A stretch of DNA of 22,573 nt from CAYLYM01 sp964387645 (GCA_964387645.1 CAYLYM010000064.1:1-22573); one strand, 5' to 3'. Numbered from the stretch's first letter, positions 1 to 8,700 are shown. Numbers and translations are program-made. Notes: a model not told the origin generated them from the letters alone.

Positions 1-37
1 AAAATAATAAATAAAAACACAAAATTTGGAGGTCAAA

Positions 38-442
38 ATGAAGGCTAAGCTCAAGTTATGCATCACTCTCATCACCATTCTATCTTTTACTTTGGTGGTG
101 GTATTTCTTTTCACACCCGCTATTATGAAATCAGAAGTCTTTTCTCCATGGAAACCTGTCAAGGAAACTCAATCAGTAAATTTCTCTACCTGGAGCCCAG
201 TAGTACCGCCGCCCGTTCCTAAACTCTCCACCTGGAGTCCGGTTGTACCACCCCCCGTTCCTCGTCTGGCAACCTGGAGTCCGGTAGTACCGCCGCCTGT
301 TCCCCGGTTAGCTACATGGAGCCCGGTAGTGCCTCCACCAGTTCCAAAACTGGCTACCTGGAGTCCTGTTGTTCCACCACCTGTTCCCAGACTGGCAACC
401 TGGAGCCCGGTAGTACCGCCGCCTGTTCCCAGACTGGCTTAA
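38..442 (+). CDS. Small exported/membrane-anchored protein with six 14-residue Pro-rich repeats
   Basis: Encodes 134 residues. I chose the ATG at 38 because GGAGGT lies just upstream at 28-33; a TTG at 26 would lie within that ribosome binding site region. Residues about 5-27 form a hydrophobic signal or anchor helix after a Lys-rich start. A short linker contains SPWKPV, a degenerate relative of the repeat. Residues 50-133 are six tandem copies of (S/A)TWSPVVPPPVP(K/R)L. Only the first position (Ser/Ala) and the thirteenth (Lys/Arg) vary. Codons differ at many synonymous sites between copies, so the peptide sequence seems to be under selection. Each repeat carries one basic residue, one Trp and a PPP run likely to form a polyproline helix. 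I recognise no family. Possible roles are an extended cell-envelope spacer or a multi-copy peptide precursor. A terminator follows directly. The neighbouring TPR-CHAT operon converges on it. Confidence 0.75.
   Translation: MKAKLKLCITLITILSFTLVVVFLFTPAIMKSEVFSPWKPVKETQSVNFSTWSPVVPPPVPKLSTWSPVVPPPVPRLATWSPVVPPPVPRLATWSPVVPPPVPKLATWSPVVPPPVPRLATWSPVVPPPVPRLA
185..436 (+). repeat. Six tandem 42-bp coding repeats
   Basis: Six in-frame 42-bp units begin at 185, 227, 269, 311, 353 and 395. Each encodes (S/A)TWSPVVPPPVP(K/R)L. Units 3 and 6 are closest at DNA level; the others differ mainly at third codon positions (for example gta/gtt/gtg for Val and ccg/cca/ccc/cct for Pro). Confidence 0.95.
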
Positions 443-464
443 GAATGAAAAATATTTAAAAAGG

Positions 465-500
465 AAATGTGTCGATCTTTGAAAGATCGACACATTTTTT
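465..500 (+). terminator. Strong, probably bidirectional intrinsic terminator
   Basis: A perfect 16-bp inverted repeat (465-480 and 482-497, arm AAATGTGTCGATCTTT) is separated by a single G, so the real loop uses the inner bases. It is followed by a T run. It lies 22 bp after the repeat-protein stop. On the opposite strand it is followed by a T-rich tract, so it can also end the convergent TPR-CHAT operon. Confidence 0.9.
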
Positions 501-621
501 TATAAATTGGCTCTAAATATGAAGTTGTATTCAAATTTAGAGAGAATGAAAAATTTAAACCATAAAATTTTATAAGCCAGTTGGAGATTCTAATAATTTC
601 AACGAATTATTGACTTAGAGT

Positions 622-3600
622 TCACTGGTGAATTTTCCGCTTTCTCTTTATAACAATTAAAGCGGTAAAAATAATCAGAACAAATATCAATAAAAGATAT
701 TTATGTGATAATTTTTGATCTGGGAATTCAATAGGATTCCAATCCCCCACCAGAATGAAAGAAGCCCAATAAAAAGGATCATAGTGTAATTTATTGGCAG
801 ATTTCATATAATCTATCTTGGCCATGCGTAATGCATGATTTTTTTTCCATCCTTTCTTTAAATATCGATAAAAATTTTCCATAATAAGTCTGGTAGACTC
901 ATCCTCCACATTCCATAAACTGACTACCAGGCTTGGTACACCCGCATAAAGAAATGCTCTGGTAATACCAACGATACCCTCGCCTTTATTCAACTGACCC
1001 AGAGCAGAATTACACGTACTGAGTACAACTATTTTAGCACTTAATTCAAGATTGAATATCTCATAAGTCTGAAGCAAGCCATCTTCTTCACCGCGACTTT
1101 CATCCGGTGTCAAAATCAATTTTGAATATAGAGGCTGTCGATCATTGTTCAAAAAATGAGTTGCCAAATGGATGATTTTTGCTTTAGGGGCTTTTTCTTT
1201 GAATATGGATTCTTTTGCCTTCTCTCTGGTGTAGATAAGATCAGAATCTGATTTTAGAATTTTCCCAATATTCTTCACTTCACTTTCAGCATTTTTTAGA
1301 GGGGTTACATAATACTTCCGCTGGAAGGTTTCAGAGGACGAGAGAGAATCCTGTTCAAAATAAAGATCATCCATCTTGATAATCGGGTTGGCCATGGCAA
1401 AGAAATCCAGTTCAGGAGAGCGGTAAACATTAAATTGCGGGGATAGGGCAGCTACAGAAGAAGCATACGAAATAGCGTATTTCTCAATTAAAAAATGAGC
1501 ATGGGTAAAATCATATCGATTTTCAATCCCGGTAGTATCGAATATCAACGCTTCGAAGGGCAGATAAAATAATAAATCATCTGGAATAATAATCAGCTCC
1601 TTTGCTTCTTGAATCAAGAATTCTACTGGTTTGATTAAAAGCTCATAAAGTTGAAAAGCGGGGCCTACTGAAAAATCCGCTATATCGGCATTCCAAATGA
1701 GTTCATTTCTCTTCTCAAATAAATGATTTTTTGACCTGAAAAGACTGCTTAACTCCGCTAATTTACTTTCTAATTTTTGTCGCGAAATTGGGATGTTAAA
1801 AAAAATAACTGAATCGGGCGTGATAGTAAAAACCAAAATGTTTTCTTTACCTACAACATATTCAAGTAGAATCTGCCCTTTTTGCAGAATAGACTCTTGA
1901 ATATCTTTCACAGTCAATGGTTTTCCTGAAGTCAACTGATAATAAGACTGCTGATTTTTTTTCACCCATTCCAGAAGTTCTGTTTTTTGTAATTCAATCT
2001 GGTTGATACGTTGATCTAATCTGAGAATTTTCACGCTATCTTTATGGATTTTCATTAACTCTGCCGATAATTCTGAATGCAATCTTTCCAATTGATAACG
2101 TGCCTGTCTGAGTCGGATAAAAATTGAATCAGGAATTAAATCAGCCAAAAGAGATTGACCACTGACCAGTATATTAAACAGATTTTTTGTCCGATATTTC
2201 TCTGCATAACTGAAGGCTTCGTCCACTTTATTTTGTTTAGCCAGTAATTGAATGATGGAAGGGTATACTTCGTATTTATCATTCAAAAAAGCACTGCTCA
2301 ACATAGCCATATCCAATTCCTGACGAACGGAATCGAAGATGGCACAGGCAGTAGCAAAGTGGTGAATGGAGAGGTCGGGTTGATTCATCTTCATGTAAGC
2401 GGACCCCAGGCCGGAATGGGCTTCCCAGATAATCTGGAGATCTTTGGCTTCTTTCCCAATTTGGAGCGCTTTTTGATGATATTTGATCGCATTCGCATAA
2501 TCACCTAATTCATAATGAATACTACCCAAATTTCGTGTAATATATCCCTGCAAGCCATTATCGCCCACCTTTTGAGCAATGACTAAAGCTTTATTAAAAT
2601 ATTCAACCGCCCTGTTAAAATCTTTTAAATTAGCATAAACTTCCGCCATGCCTGTGTAAATCAGCCGGTTCAAATTCTTAAAATTTTTTTCTAAAGCCAA
2701 TCGGGAAGCCTTCTGGAAATATTCAAGAGCTATGGTATAGTCTTTTTTGTCGTTGCAGGTTAATCCGATATTATATTGCGTCACAATTTCTCTTCGAATA
2801 TTTCCCAAACGATGAAATAGATCCAATGCTCTTTTTAAATACACCAACCCCTTATCATGTTGACCCAGGAAAGCATAAATTGATCCGATATCATTTAATG
2901 TTTTGGCTTCGCCAGCAATATCCCCAATTTCTATTGCTATGTTATTTGCTCGATGCATATAACTTAATGCTTTTTGATAATTCCCCAAAAAGTAATAGAT
3001 TTGACCAATTCTTAGTAATGCAAGACCGGTCATCTCCACATTATTAAACTTCCTGGCTGTTTCTAACAGTTTCTGCCCGGATTGTAAAGCCTTGTCATAT
3101 TCCATTTTCAGTCGATGTATAACGAAAATGCTGAAATAAGCCTGCATCAGATCAGGATTTATCTTCAATGCTTGATATAGCGTTTGGAGAGATTTATCGA
3201 AATTGTATTGATGATAAAAAATTTGCCCGAGGCCCAGTAGAACGTTTGCATTTTGTGGAAAATTTTGCATCATTGTTTTGAAATAGGCTTCACCTTCTCT
3301 CAGTTTTCCAGCCGCCTGGTAAACATCGGGCAATCCCCCTTCAGGACCATAGGCATCAGCAAATTCAGGATCCAAAGAAATGCACTTTTTTAGTTCATCG
3401 ATGGCCTTTTGATAATATCCCGACTGATAATCCAGTTGGGCTAAGGCATAATAAGCATAAGGATTATCCTTTTGATGCTGAAGAATTTCTTTAAAGAACG
3501 CTTTACCTTCTGCCAATCGTTCTGTCACCACATAAAATGTGGCTAATTTTCGGAAAGCGTCAGAGAAATCGGGATGAGTACGAATAATTTTTTGAAGCGC

Positions 3601-3759
3601 TTCAATTGCCGTTTCATAATCTTGACGACCAGCAAGACGTAATGCCTTTTGGTAGTCCTCTTTAAAATTCAGGGAATTTTCTGCAAAAATTTCAGCAGAT
3701 AATAATATAGATATGCCCCAAAAGGAGATAAGAATAAACAAAAATTTATGACAGATCAT
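622..3759 (-). CDS. TPR-CHAT protein, secreted/membrane-anchored caspase-like protease
   Basis: About 1045 residues from the ATG at 3759; an in-frame TTG at 3771 would add four residues and neither start has a well-spaced ribosome site. Residues 1 to about 26 look like a signal peptide (hydrophobic run, then AEIFA-EN). About a dozen TPR units cover residues 35-510, followed by a charged helical linker (about 545-605). The C-terminal CHAT domain (clan CD, caspase/separase-like) spans about 615-1008. It shows the catalytic His motif HLATH near residue 864-868, the Cys motif VVLSTCNS with Cys about 916, and the family signatures GEGIVGITRAFLYAG, SLWNVEDEST and FYWASFILVGD. Residues about 1020-1036 form a transmembrane helix with a KRKRK tail. 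With signal peptide, C-terminal helix and basic tail, the protease domain should face outside the cytoplasm. It is the last gene of the sigma/anti-sigma operon, 74 bp after the previous stop. The anti-sigma partner as substrate is an inference. Confidence 0.9.
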   Translation of the reverse strand: MICHKFLFILISFWGISILLSAEIFAENSLNFKEDYQKALRLAGRQDYETAIEALQKIIRTHPDFSDAFRKLATFYVVTERLAEGKAFFKEILQHQKDNPYAYYALAQLDYQSGYYQKAIDELKKCISLDPEFADAYGPEGGLPDVYQAAGKLREGEAYFKTMMQNFPQNANVLLGLGQIFYHQYNFDKSLQTLYQALKINPDLMQAYFSIFVIHRLKMEYDKALQSGQKLLETARKFNNVEMTGLALLRIGQIYYFLGNYQKALSYMHRANNIAIEIGDIAGEAKTLNDIGSIYAFLGQHDKGLVYLKRALDLFHRLGNIRREIVTQYNIGLTCNDKKDYTIALEYFQKASRLALEKNFKNLNRLIYTGMAEVYANLKDFNRAVEYFNKALVIAQKVGDNGLQGYITRNLGSIHYELGDYANAIKYHQKALQIGKEAKDLQIIWEAHSGLGSAYMKMNQPDLSIHHFATACAIFDSVRQELDMAMLSSAFLNDKYEVYPSIIQLLAKQNKVDEAFSYAEKYRTKNLFNILVSGQSLLADLIPDSIFIRLRQARYQLERLHSELSAELMKIHKDSVKILRLDQRINQIELQKTELLEWVKKNQQSYYQLTSGKPLTVKDIQESILQKGQILLEYVVGKENILVFTITPDSVIFFNIPISRQKLESKLAELSSLFRSKNHLFEKRNELIWNADIADFSVGPAFQLYELLIKPVEFLIQEAKELIIIPDDLLFYLPFEALIFDTTGIENRYDFTHAHFLIEKYAISYASSVAALSPQFNVYRSPELDFFAMANPIIKMDDLYFEQDSLSSSETFQRKYYVTPLKNAESEVKNIGKILKSDSDLIYTREKAKESIFKEKAPKAKIIHLATHFLNNDRQPLYSKLILTPDESRGEEDGLLQTYEIFNLELSAKIVVLSTCNSALGQLNKGEGIVGITRAFLYAGVPSLVVSLWNVEDESTRLIMENFYRYLKKGWKKNHALRMAKIDYMKSANKLHYDPFYWASFILVGDWNPIEFPDQKLSHKYLLLIFVLIIFTALIVIKRKRKIHQ

Positions 3760-3833
3760 GCCCCTTACCAACGCTTCACAAAGAAGGTGAATTTCTGGAT
3801 AATTTTAAATAAATAAATATGGAGGGGATAATT

Positions 3834-4880
3834 TCAAGAAATCAAGAATTTTTCCAGTTTTTTTAACATCGTTCGGGCATCGTCCATTTTTTGCCCTTTA
3901 AATGAAAGTACAATTTCAAACTCTTTTTTAGCTTGCTGGAAATCCCTTTTCATAAGAAATGCTTTCCCGGTATACCAATGGGCCTGCTCTTGTAATCTCC
4001 GACTATTTGTCATTTCAATTGTTTTTTGAAAATGCTCAATAGCCTTATCGACCATTGACAGGTCGAATTCGGAATGTCTTTCCAATGATTGTGATTGTTC
4101 CCTTAATAAATATGATAACCCACATACAAAATGGGTATATCCAAGATTGACTTCATTTGGATGGATATTAATATAATTTTCGGTTTCTATAATTGCCCTG
4201 GAGAAATCATTGTTTTCAAAAGCTCGCAATGCGGTAAACAAGGAAGTAGTTGTCGAACTACGCGTAATAGAAAACAATTCTTTTTTATCGATCTTCGCCA
4301 AATCAACATAAGGATCAGATTTTTTCCATAATTCAGATAAAATAAACATAATAAGCAAAATTGCAATAGCTGTGGTTAGAGCCGGAATCCATTGGAGTTT
4401 AGGTTTTGGAAGTATATTCTTTAAAATCTTACTAATTGAATCAAACAATGATTCAAATTTTTCTTTTACTCTTTCTATTACTGAAGTTGCGCCCACAACC
4501 ATGTCTGGTAAATCTGTTTCGTCCAGATAGGAATTCAAATCTTCTATTTCTTCCATAAGAGTTCCCAATTTCTCCTCACAGTAAACACACCTGGCTAAAT
4601 GCGACTCAATTCGACGAATCTCTGATTCTGAAAGCCTGGTCCCATCAAAATCGGGTTCATCTGGTGCAAAGCGATAAACGGCATATCTAGAAAGCATCCC
4701 TTCTTCTATGTGATTAGATTGATTAAATTCTTTAATTTGAGAAATGATGAAATTAACGGATTGAAAATATTTCTGGCAAGATTTACAGAATTCCAGATGT
4801 TTCTTTAAATCTTTCTTTTCATTTTCGCTAAGTTCTTCATAAAAAATTATTTGTTCTTTATATGCCTGACAAGTTTTCAT
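3834..4880 (-). CDS. Transmembrane anti-sigma-like protein: two zinc-finger motifs, TM helix, TPRs
   Basis: 348 residues from the ATG at 4880, which has GAAGGAGAG seven bases upstream; a GTG at 4904 would overlap that site. The N-terminus holds an HxxxCxxC motif (His28, Cys32, Cys35, plus Cys4), as in zinc-binding anti-sigma (zf-HC2/ZAS) domains. A second HxxxCxxC follows (His94, Cys98, Cys101). An acidic linker and a basic amphipathic stretch lead to one membrane helix at about 164-184. The remaining 160 residues form TPR-like helices (about 215-345) that should lie outside the cytoplasm. This is the usual layout of an anti-sigma factor that holds an ECF sigma factor inside and senses outside, except for the doubled zinc motif and TPR sensor. 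It starts 25 bp after the sigma stop and precedes the TPR-CHAT gene. It could instead act as a scaffold; direct sigma binding is inferred from order and motif. Confidence 0.85.
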   Translation of the reverse strand: MKTCQAYKEQIIFYEELSENEKKDLKKHLEFCKSCQKYFQSVNFIISQIKEFNQSNHIEEGMLSRYAVYRFAPDEPDFDGTRLSESEIRRIESHLARCVYCEEKLGTLMEEIEDLNSYLDETDLPDMVVGATSVIERVKEKFESLFDSISKILKNILPKPKLQWIPALTTAIAILLIMFILSELWKKSDPYVDLAKIDKKELFSITRSSTTTSLFTALRAFENNDFSRAIIETENYINIHPNEVNLGYTHFVCGLSYLLREQSQSLERHSEFDLSMVDKAIEHFQKTIEMTNSRRLQEQAHWYTGKAFLMKRDFQQAKKEFEIVLSFKGQKMDDARTMLKKLEKFLIS

Positions 4881-4905
4881 ATCTCTTTTCTCTCCTTCAC
4901 TCACA

Positions 4906-5520
4906 CTATCCAGTGATCGTTTCTATTAATATAGTCGCCCAAACTACCCAAAAAGTCACACAAGAAAGAATAATTTTTAATTTTTCCAGATTTCGCTTGA
5001 TCTGCATTTTTACACCACTGACTGAGAGACCTACTTTATCAGCAATTTCTTCATACTTATAACCATCGGCCTTCATATACAAAATTTGACGTGTTTTCTC
5101 AGGCATTCTTTTAAGTAATTCATTCAAATCCATTCTACTTATAAATTCACCTGTATCACTTCCATTCATGCTTTTTTCTGAAATAATGGTTTCGAAATCA
5201 TTATAATCATCTTCTTGTTCTGATATTAATTCTATTTTATTTCTGTATTTTTGTCGCAAATAAGTTTGGGTTACATGAAAAGCTAATTTCAGTACAAAAG
5301 ATTTTAATTTTTGAGGTTCCTTTATATTCGGTAAATTTTCCAGAAGTTTTAAATAAGTATCCTGGGAAAGATCATCTACAATGTCTTTTTCGGAAAACTT
5401 ATTTTTAAAATAACCACGCAGTATATGTTCAATTTCTCTGCAAAGAATCTCCAGAGAAGCTTTATTCCCTTTCTGAACATTTCGTAATAGAAACGCGAAT
5501 CTTTTAGAATCCTTTTCCAT
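4906..5520 (-). CDS. ECF-type RNA polymerase sigma factor with C-terminal hydrophobic helix
   Basis: 204 residues from the ATG at 5520; a GTG at 5526 is an equally close alternative and neither has a strong ribosome site. Region sigma-2 is seen at about 20-92 (DIVDDLSQDTYLKLLENLP, then the LKSFVLKLAF helix). Region sigma-4 lies at about 130-182, with the helix-turn-helix YEEIADKVGLSVSGVKMQIK. Unusually, the protein does not end after sigma-4 but continues with about 17 uncharged residues (IILSCVTFWVVWATILI, 183-199) and then ETITG. That segment is long and hydrophobic enough to span or dock on a membrane. It is the first gene of the operon with the anti-sigma-like and TPR-CHAT genes. The promoter upstream resembles a housekeeping promoter, suggesting control after translation. 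Target genes cannot be read from this window. Confidence 0.9.
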   Translation of the reverse strand: MEKDSKRFAFLLRNVQKGNKASLEILCREIEHILRGYFKNKFSEKDIVDDLSQDTYLKLLENLPNIKEPQKLKSFVLKLAFHVTQTYLRQKYRNKIELISEQEDDYNDFETIISEKSMNGSDTGEFISRMDLNELLKRMPEKTRQILYMKADGYKYEEIADKVGLSVSGVKMQIKRNLEKLKIILSCVTFWVVWATILIETITG

Positions 5521-5541
5521 CTTCACTCTAAAATTTTAAAT

Positions 5542-5570
5542 AAAATAGCTGACGCTTATATAATTGTCAA
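5542..5570 (-). promoter_or_regulatory. Near-consensus promoter for the sigma/anti-sigma/CHAT operon
   Basis: Read on the minus strand: perfect -35 TTGACA (5565-5570), a 17-bp spacer, then -10 TATTTT (5542-5547). Transcription would begin about 15 bases before the sigma-factor ATG, giving a very short leader. The match is to the primary sigma consensus, not to an ECF-type promoter. Confidence 0.65.
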
Positions 5571-6148
5571 GAGCTGTAAAAATAGAAAGCTATTTTTTTT
5601 AGTAAAAAAAGTAAAACTGTTAATCAATCGTATTTAAAAATTGATTTTAATTTCTTCAGGTGGCTGAAAATAAAAGAATTACTTTTATTTATAAGAAACC
5701 AAAATTAAAAGCATTATTTATTTAATAAACAAAGTTTATTATAATATATTTTTTTGATCATTTTCTTAATGATTTTTATAATCATGATGGAATATTGAAT
5801 AATTAAAACGAAGAAAGTTTTATCATTTTGTTAATATTGGTCTTATCATTTAATTTTTAAAGACTTCATTTAAATGAAAATTCGCTAAATTAACTTTTTA
5901 AGAGAAGCAGAAATCTACTTACAGAATTTGCTCATGAGCTGCAAAAACATTGTTTAGGAAAGTTAGAAAGCAAAATATCTGGTAAGTAGTATAATGATTT
6001 TATTCACGTAAATGGTTGTATTGAAATAACAAAAAAAATCCAAAGGTTGATTTTTTTGGAAAAATTCATTTAATTAATCGCCTGATTTTTTGTAAAGAAT
6101 TATGATAATATTTTCACAAAAATTTAAAGTAAGGTAATAAAGTATAAT
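5571..6148. other. Long AT-rich intergenic region between divergent operons
   Basis: About 580 bp of very AT-rich sequence with no convincing ORF, tRNA or terminator hairpin on either strand. It must hold the start signals for the nqr operon. The best -10-like element is TATGATAAT at 6101-6109, without a good -35 at the right spacing. A TTGATT at 6047-6052 is another partial match. I see no repeats or clear operators. Confidence 0.5.
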
Positions 6149-7498
6149 ATGGGACTCATCAAAATTAAAAAAGGATTAGATCTCCCAATTCAAGGAGCTC
6201 CAGAACAGGTCATAAAAGATACGATCGAACCGACACGAGTTGCCTTATTGGGAACCGATTATGTAGGAATGCGACCATCTTTTGAAGTTGCCGTAGGAGA
6301 TCATGTAAAGCTGGGACAGGTGTTATTTACTGACAAAAAGAATCCTAAAGTACGTTATACTTCCCCAGGAACAGGAAAAGTGGTCGAGATTAATCGTGGT
6401 GAAAAAAGACGGTTTCTGTCGATCGTCATTGAATTGGATGGTACTGACGAGATTACTTTCCAATCCTTTTCAGAATCAAAGCTAAAAGCACTCTCCCGGG
6501 AAGGAGTAATTAACCTGCTTATTGAATCAGGTTTGTGGACAACTATTCGCACTCGTCCATTTAGCAAAGTTGCCAATCCTGATACTGTACCACATTCCCT
6601 TTTTATCACAGCGATGGACACAAATCCCTTAGCACCCTCTGTGGAAAAAATCATAGAAGGGAAAGAACAGCCGTTCAAAAATGGATTAACCGTGCTCTCT
6701 AAACTCACAGATGGTAAAGTTTATTTGTGTAAAGCTCCTGGTAGTAAGATTCCTGAAGTAGATATTCCTTCTCTCTCGGTGGAAGAATTTGATGGACCAC
6801 ATCCAGCAGGATTGGTAGGTACTCATATTCACTTCCTTGATCCAGTTACTCATAACAAATTTGTCTGGTATGTAACTGCCCAGGACGTTATCCAAATTGG
6901 AAAATTATTTACTACTGGAAAACTGGATATGGAACGCGTGATTTCCTTGGGAGGTCCAATGGTAAAACATCCTCGATTGCTTCGGACTCGGATTGGAGCA
7001 GCGGTTGAAGATATTACTACCAGACAGGTTAAAGATGGTGACATCCGTATTATTTCAGGTTCTGTTCTAAGTGGACATCATGCCACAGGTCCTTTAGCTT
7101 ACCTCGGACGATTCCATCAACAAATATCAGTGGTTGAAGAAGGCCGCCAACGAAAATTTTTGGGGTGGTTAAGTCCTGGCAAAGAACTCTATTCAGTAAA
7201 AAATATCGTTATCTCAAAGTTATTTCCGGGAAAAAAGTTTGCTTTTAATACGTCATTAAATGGGGGGCGCCGGGCTATTGTCCCAATTGGAAGTTACGAA
7301 AAAGTTATGCCATTAGATATCATCCCAACCTATTTACTGCGTGCTCTTCAGGTGAATGATATTGATGAAGCTGAAAATTTAGGTTGTTTAGAGCTGGATG
7401 AAGAAGATCTGGCTCTTTGTACTTATGTTTGTCCATCTAAAATTGATCATGGAGAAGCATTAAGAAGAACCCTAAACATAATAGAGAAGGAAGGATAG
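6149..7498 (+). CDS. nqrA: Na+-translocating NADH:quinone reductase subunit A
   Basis: 449 residues, the normal NqrA length. It is the soluble peripheral subunit that contributes to quinone interaction on the cytoplasmic side of the Na+-NQR complex. The start (MGLIKIKKGLDLPIQGAP) matches the family N-terminus, and conserved blocks GTDYVGMRPSFEVAVGDHV, TDTNPLAP-like MDTNPLAPS and LGRFHQQISVVEEGR are visible. The C-terminal CTYVCPSKIDHG segment is also typical and is shared with RnfC-like relatives. The ATG at 6149 has only a weak, distant AAGGT upstream. It is the first gene of an eight- or nine-gene run; the stop overlaps the nqrB GTG by one base. Identification is firm, from sequence and from gene order. 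Confidence 0.97.
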   Translation: MGLIKIKKGLDLPIQGAPEQVIKDTIEPTRVALLGTDYVGMRPSFEVAVGDHVKLGQVLFTDKKNPKVRYTSPGTGKVVEINRGEKRRFLSIVIELDGTDEITFQSFSESKLKALSREGVINLLIESGLWTTIRTRPFSKVANPDTVPHSLFITAMDTNPLAPSVEKIIEGKEQPFKNGLTVLSKLTDGKVYLCKAPGSKIPEVDIPSLSVEEFDGPHPAGLVGTHIHFLDPVTHNKFVWYVTAQDVIQIGKLFTTGKLDMERVISLGGPMVKHPRLLRTRIGAAVEDITTRQVKDGDIRIISGSVLSGHHATGPLAYLGRFHQQISVVEEGRQRKFLGWLSPGKELYSVKNIVISKLFPGKKFAFNTSLNGGRRAIVPIGSYEKVMPLDIIPTYLLRALQVNDIDEAENLGCLELDEEDLALCTYVCPSKIDHGEALRRTLNIIEKEG

Positions 7499-8700
7499 TG
7501 AAGTTCTTAAGAAAATTTCTGGATAAACAGGCAAAGCATTTCGAAAAAGGCGGGAAATTAGAACGTCTTTACCCAATTTATGAAGCCGTCGACGTATTTC
7601 TTTACACATCAGGAGAAGTAACCACTTCTGGCTCTCATGTTCGGGATGCCATAGATTTGAAGCGAATAATGATGGTTGTTGTTTATGCACTCATCCCAAC
7701 CGTAATCATGGCACTCTACAATACCGGATATCAGGCAAATCTGGCACTCCAACAACTGGGAAAAACAGTTATCCCGGGATGGAGAGGTACAATACTTTCT
7801 TTCCTGGGCTTTGGTGTGGACCCAGGTAACATTATTGGAAATATGATACTTGGTGGATTGTACTTTTTTCCGATCTACATTGTTACATTGGCAGTTGGTG
7901 GCGCATGGGAAGTACTTTTTGCTTGCGTAAGAAAACATAAAATAAATGAGGGTTTTCTGGTAACTAGTCTTCTCTTCCCACTGATTCTTCCACCTGATAT
8001 TCCCTGGTGGCAAGTTGCCATTGGCATTAGTTTCGGTGTAGTAATCGGCAAAGAAGTTTTTGGTGGAGTCGGTATGAATATTTTAAACCCAGCACTTACG
8101 GCCCGGGCTTTCTTGTTCTTTGCCTACCCGGCCCAAATTTCAGGCGATAAAGTCTGGGTGGCAGTTGACGGCTTTAGTAAAGCCACACCACTTGCAGAAC
8201 TCGCCGATCCTCTAATGCATCTCTCAGTTACATGGAAAGAAGCTTTTATTGGACTTATACCAGGCTCCATGGGAGAAACTTCGACTCTTGCTTGCTTAAT
8301 TGGCGCTCTCATCCTCATTGTTACAGGTATTGGATCATGGAGAATCATGCTTAGTATAGTGATAGGGATGGTGGGAACAAGTCTTCTACTGAATTTAATT
8401 GGAAGTAGTACAAATCCCATGTTTGCCGTTTCTCCAGCCTGGCATTTTGTTTTGGGTGGATTTGCATTTGGTACCGTCTATATGGCCACCGATCCAGTTA
8501 CTGCCCCCTATACAGATCAGGGAAAACTAATTTATGGTCTACTAATAGGATTCCTGGTCGTGCTTGTACGTGTGATTAATCCGGCATTTCCAGAAGGAAT
8601 GATGCTATCAATACTTTTTGGGAATGTTTTCGCACCCATTATTGACAAAATTTACATCAATAAAAACATAAAGAGGAGACTCATGCGAAATGTCGGCTGA
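7498..8700 (+). CDS. nqrB: Na+-translocating NADH:quinone reductase subunit B
   Basis: 400 residues starting at a GTG that overlaps the nqrA stop, with AAGGAAGG just upstream. NqrB is the large integral membrane subunit that carries FMN bound through a phosphoester to Thr, plus riboflavin, and forms part of the Na+ path. The FMN-attachment motif is visible as DGFSKATPL with Thr about 230. Many transmembrane helices follow, including the family blocks GGVGMNILNPALTARAF and GGFAFGTVYMATDPVTAP. It overlaps nqrC by 11 bp. The FMN is presumably added by the ApbE encoded downstream. Confidence 0.97.
   Translation: MKFLRKFLDKQAKHFEKGGKLERLYPIYEAVDVFLYTSGEVTTSGSHVRDAIDLKRIMMVVVYALIPTVIMALYNTGYQANLALQQLGKTVIPGWRGTILSFLGFGVDPGNIIGNMILGGLYFFPIYIVTLAVGGAWEVLFACVRKHKINEGFLVTSLLFPLILPPDIPWWQVAIGISFGVVIGKEVFGGVGMNILNPALTARAFLFFAYPAQISGDKVWVAVDGFSKATPLAELADPLMHLSVTWKEAFIGLIPGSMGETSTLACLIGALILIVTGIGSWRIMLSIVIGMVGTSLLLNLIGSSTNPMFAVSPAWHFVLGGFAFGTVYMATDPVTAPYTDQGKLIYGLLIGFLVVLVRVINPAFPEGMMLSILFGNVFAPIIDKIYINKNIKRRLMRNVG

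Noticed and set aside
308..493. Minus-strand ORF opposite the Pro-rich repeats
   Set aside because: It is the antisense shadow of the repeats, with no ribosome site, and it runs across the terminator hairpin.
511..542. Terminator hairpin CTCTAAAT/ATTTAGAG
   Set aside because: The stem has a mismatch and is AT-rich, with no T tract on either strand; the stronger hairpin at 465-497 explains termination.
2248..3047. Plus-strand ORFs within the TPR-CHAT gene
   Set aside because: Short, no family features, and wholly inside a well-supported gene on the other strand.
622..5526. Part of a type III-E CRISPR locus
   Set aside because: TPR-CHAT and an ECF sigma factor are present, but there is no repeat array, gRAMP/Cas7-11, Cas1 or Csx30/Csx31 in the window, and the CHAT protein has a signal peptide and membrane anchor.
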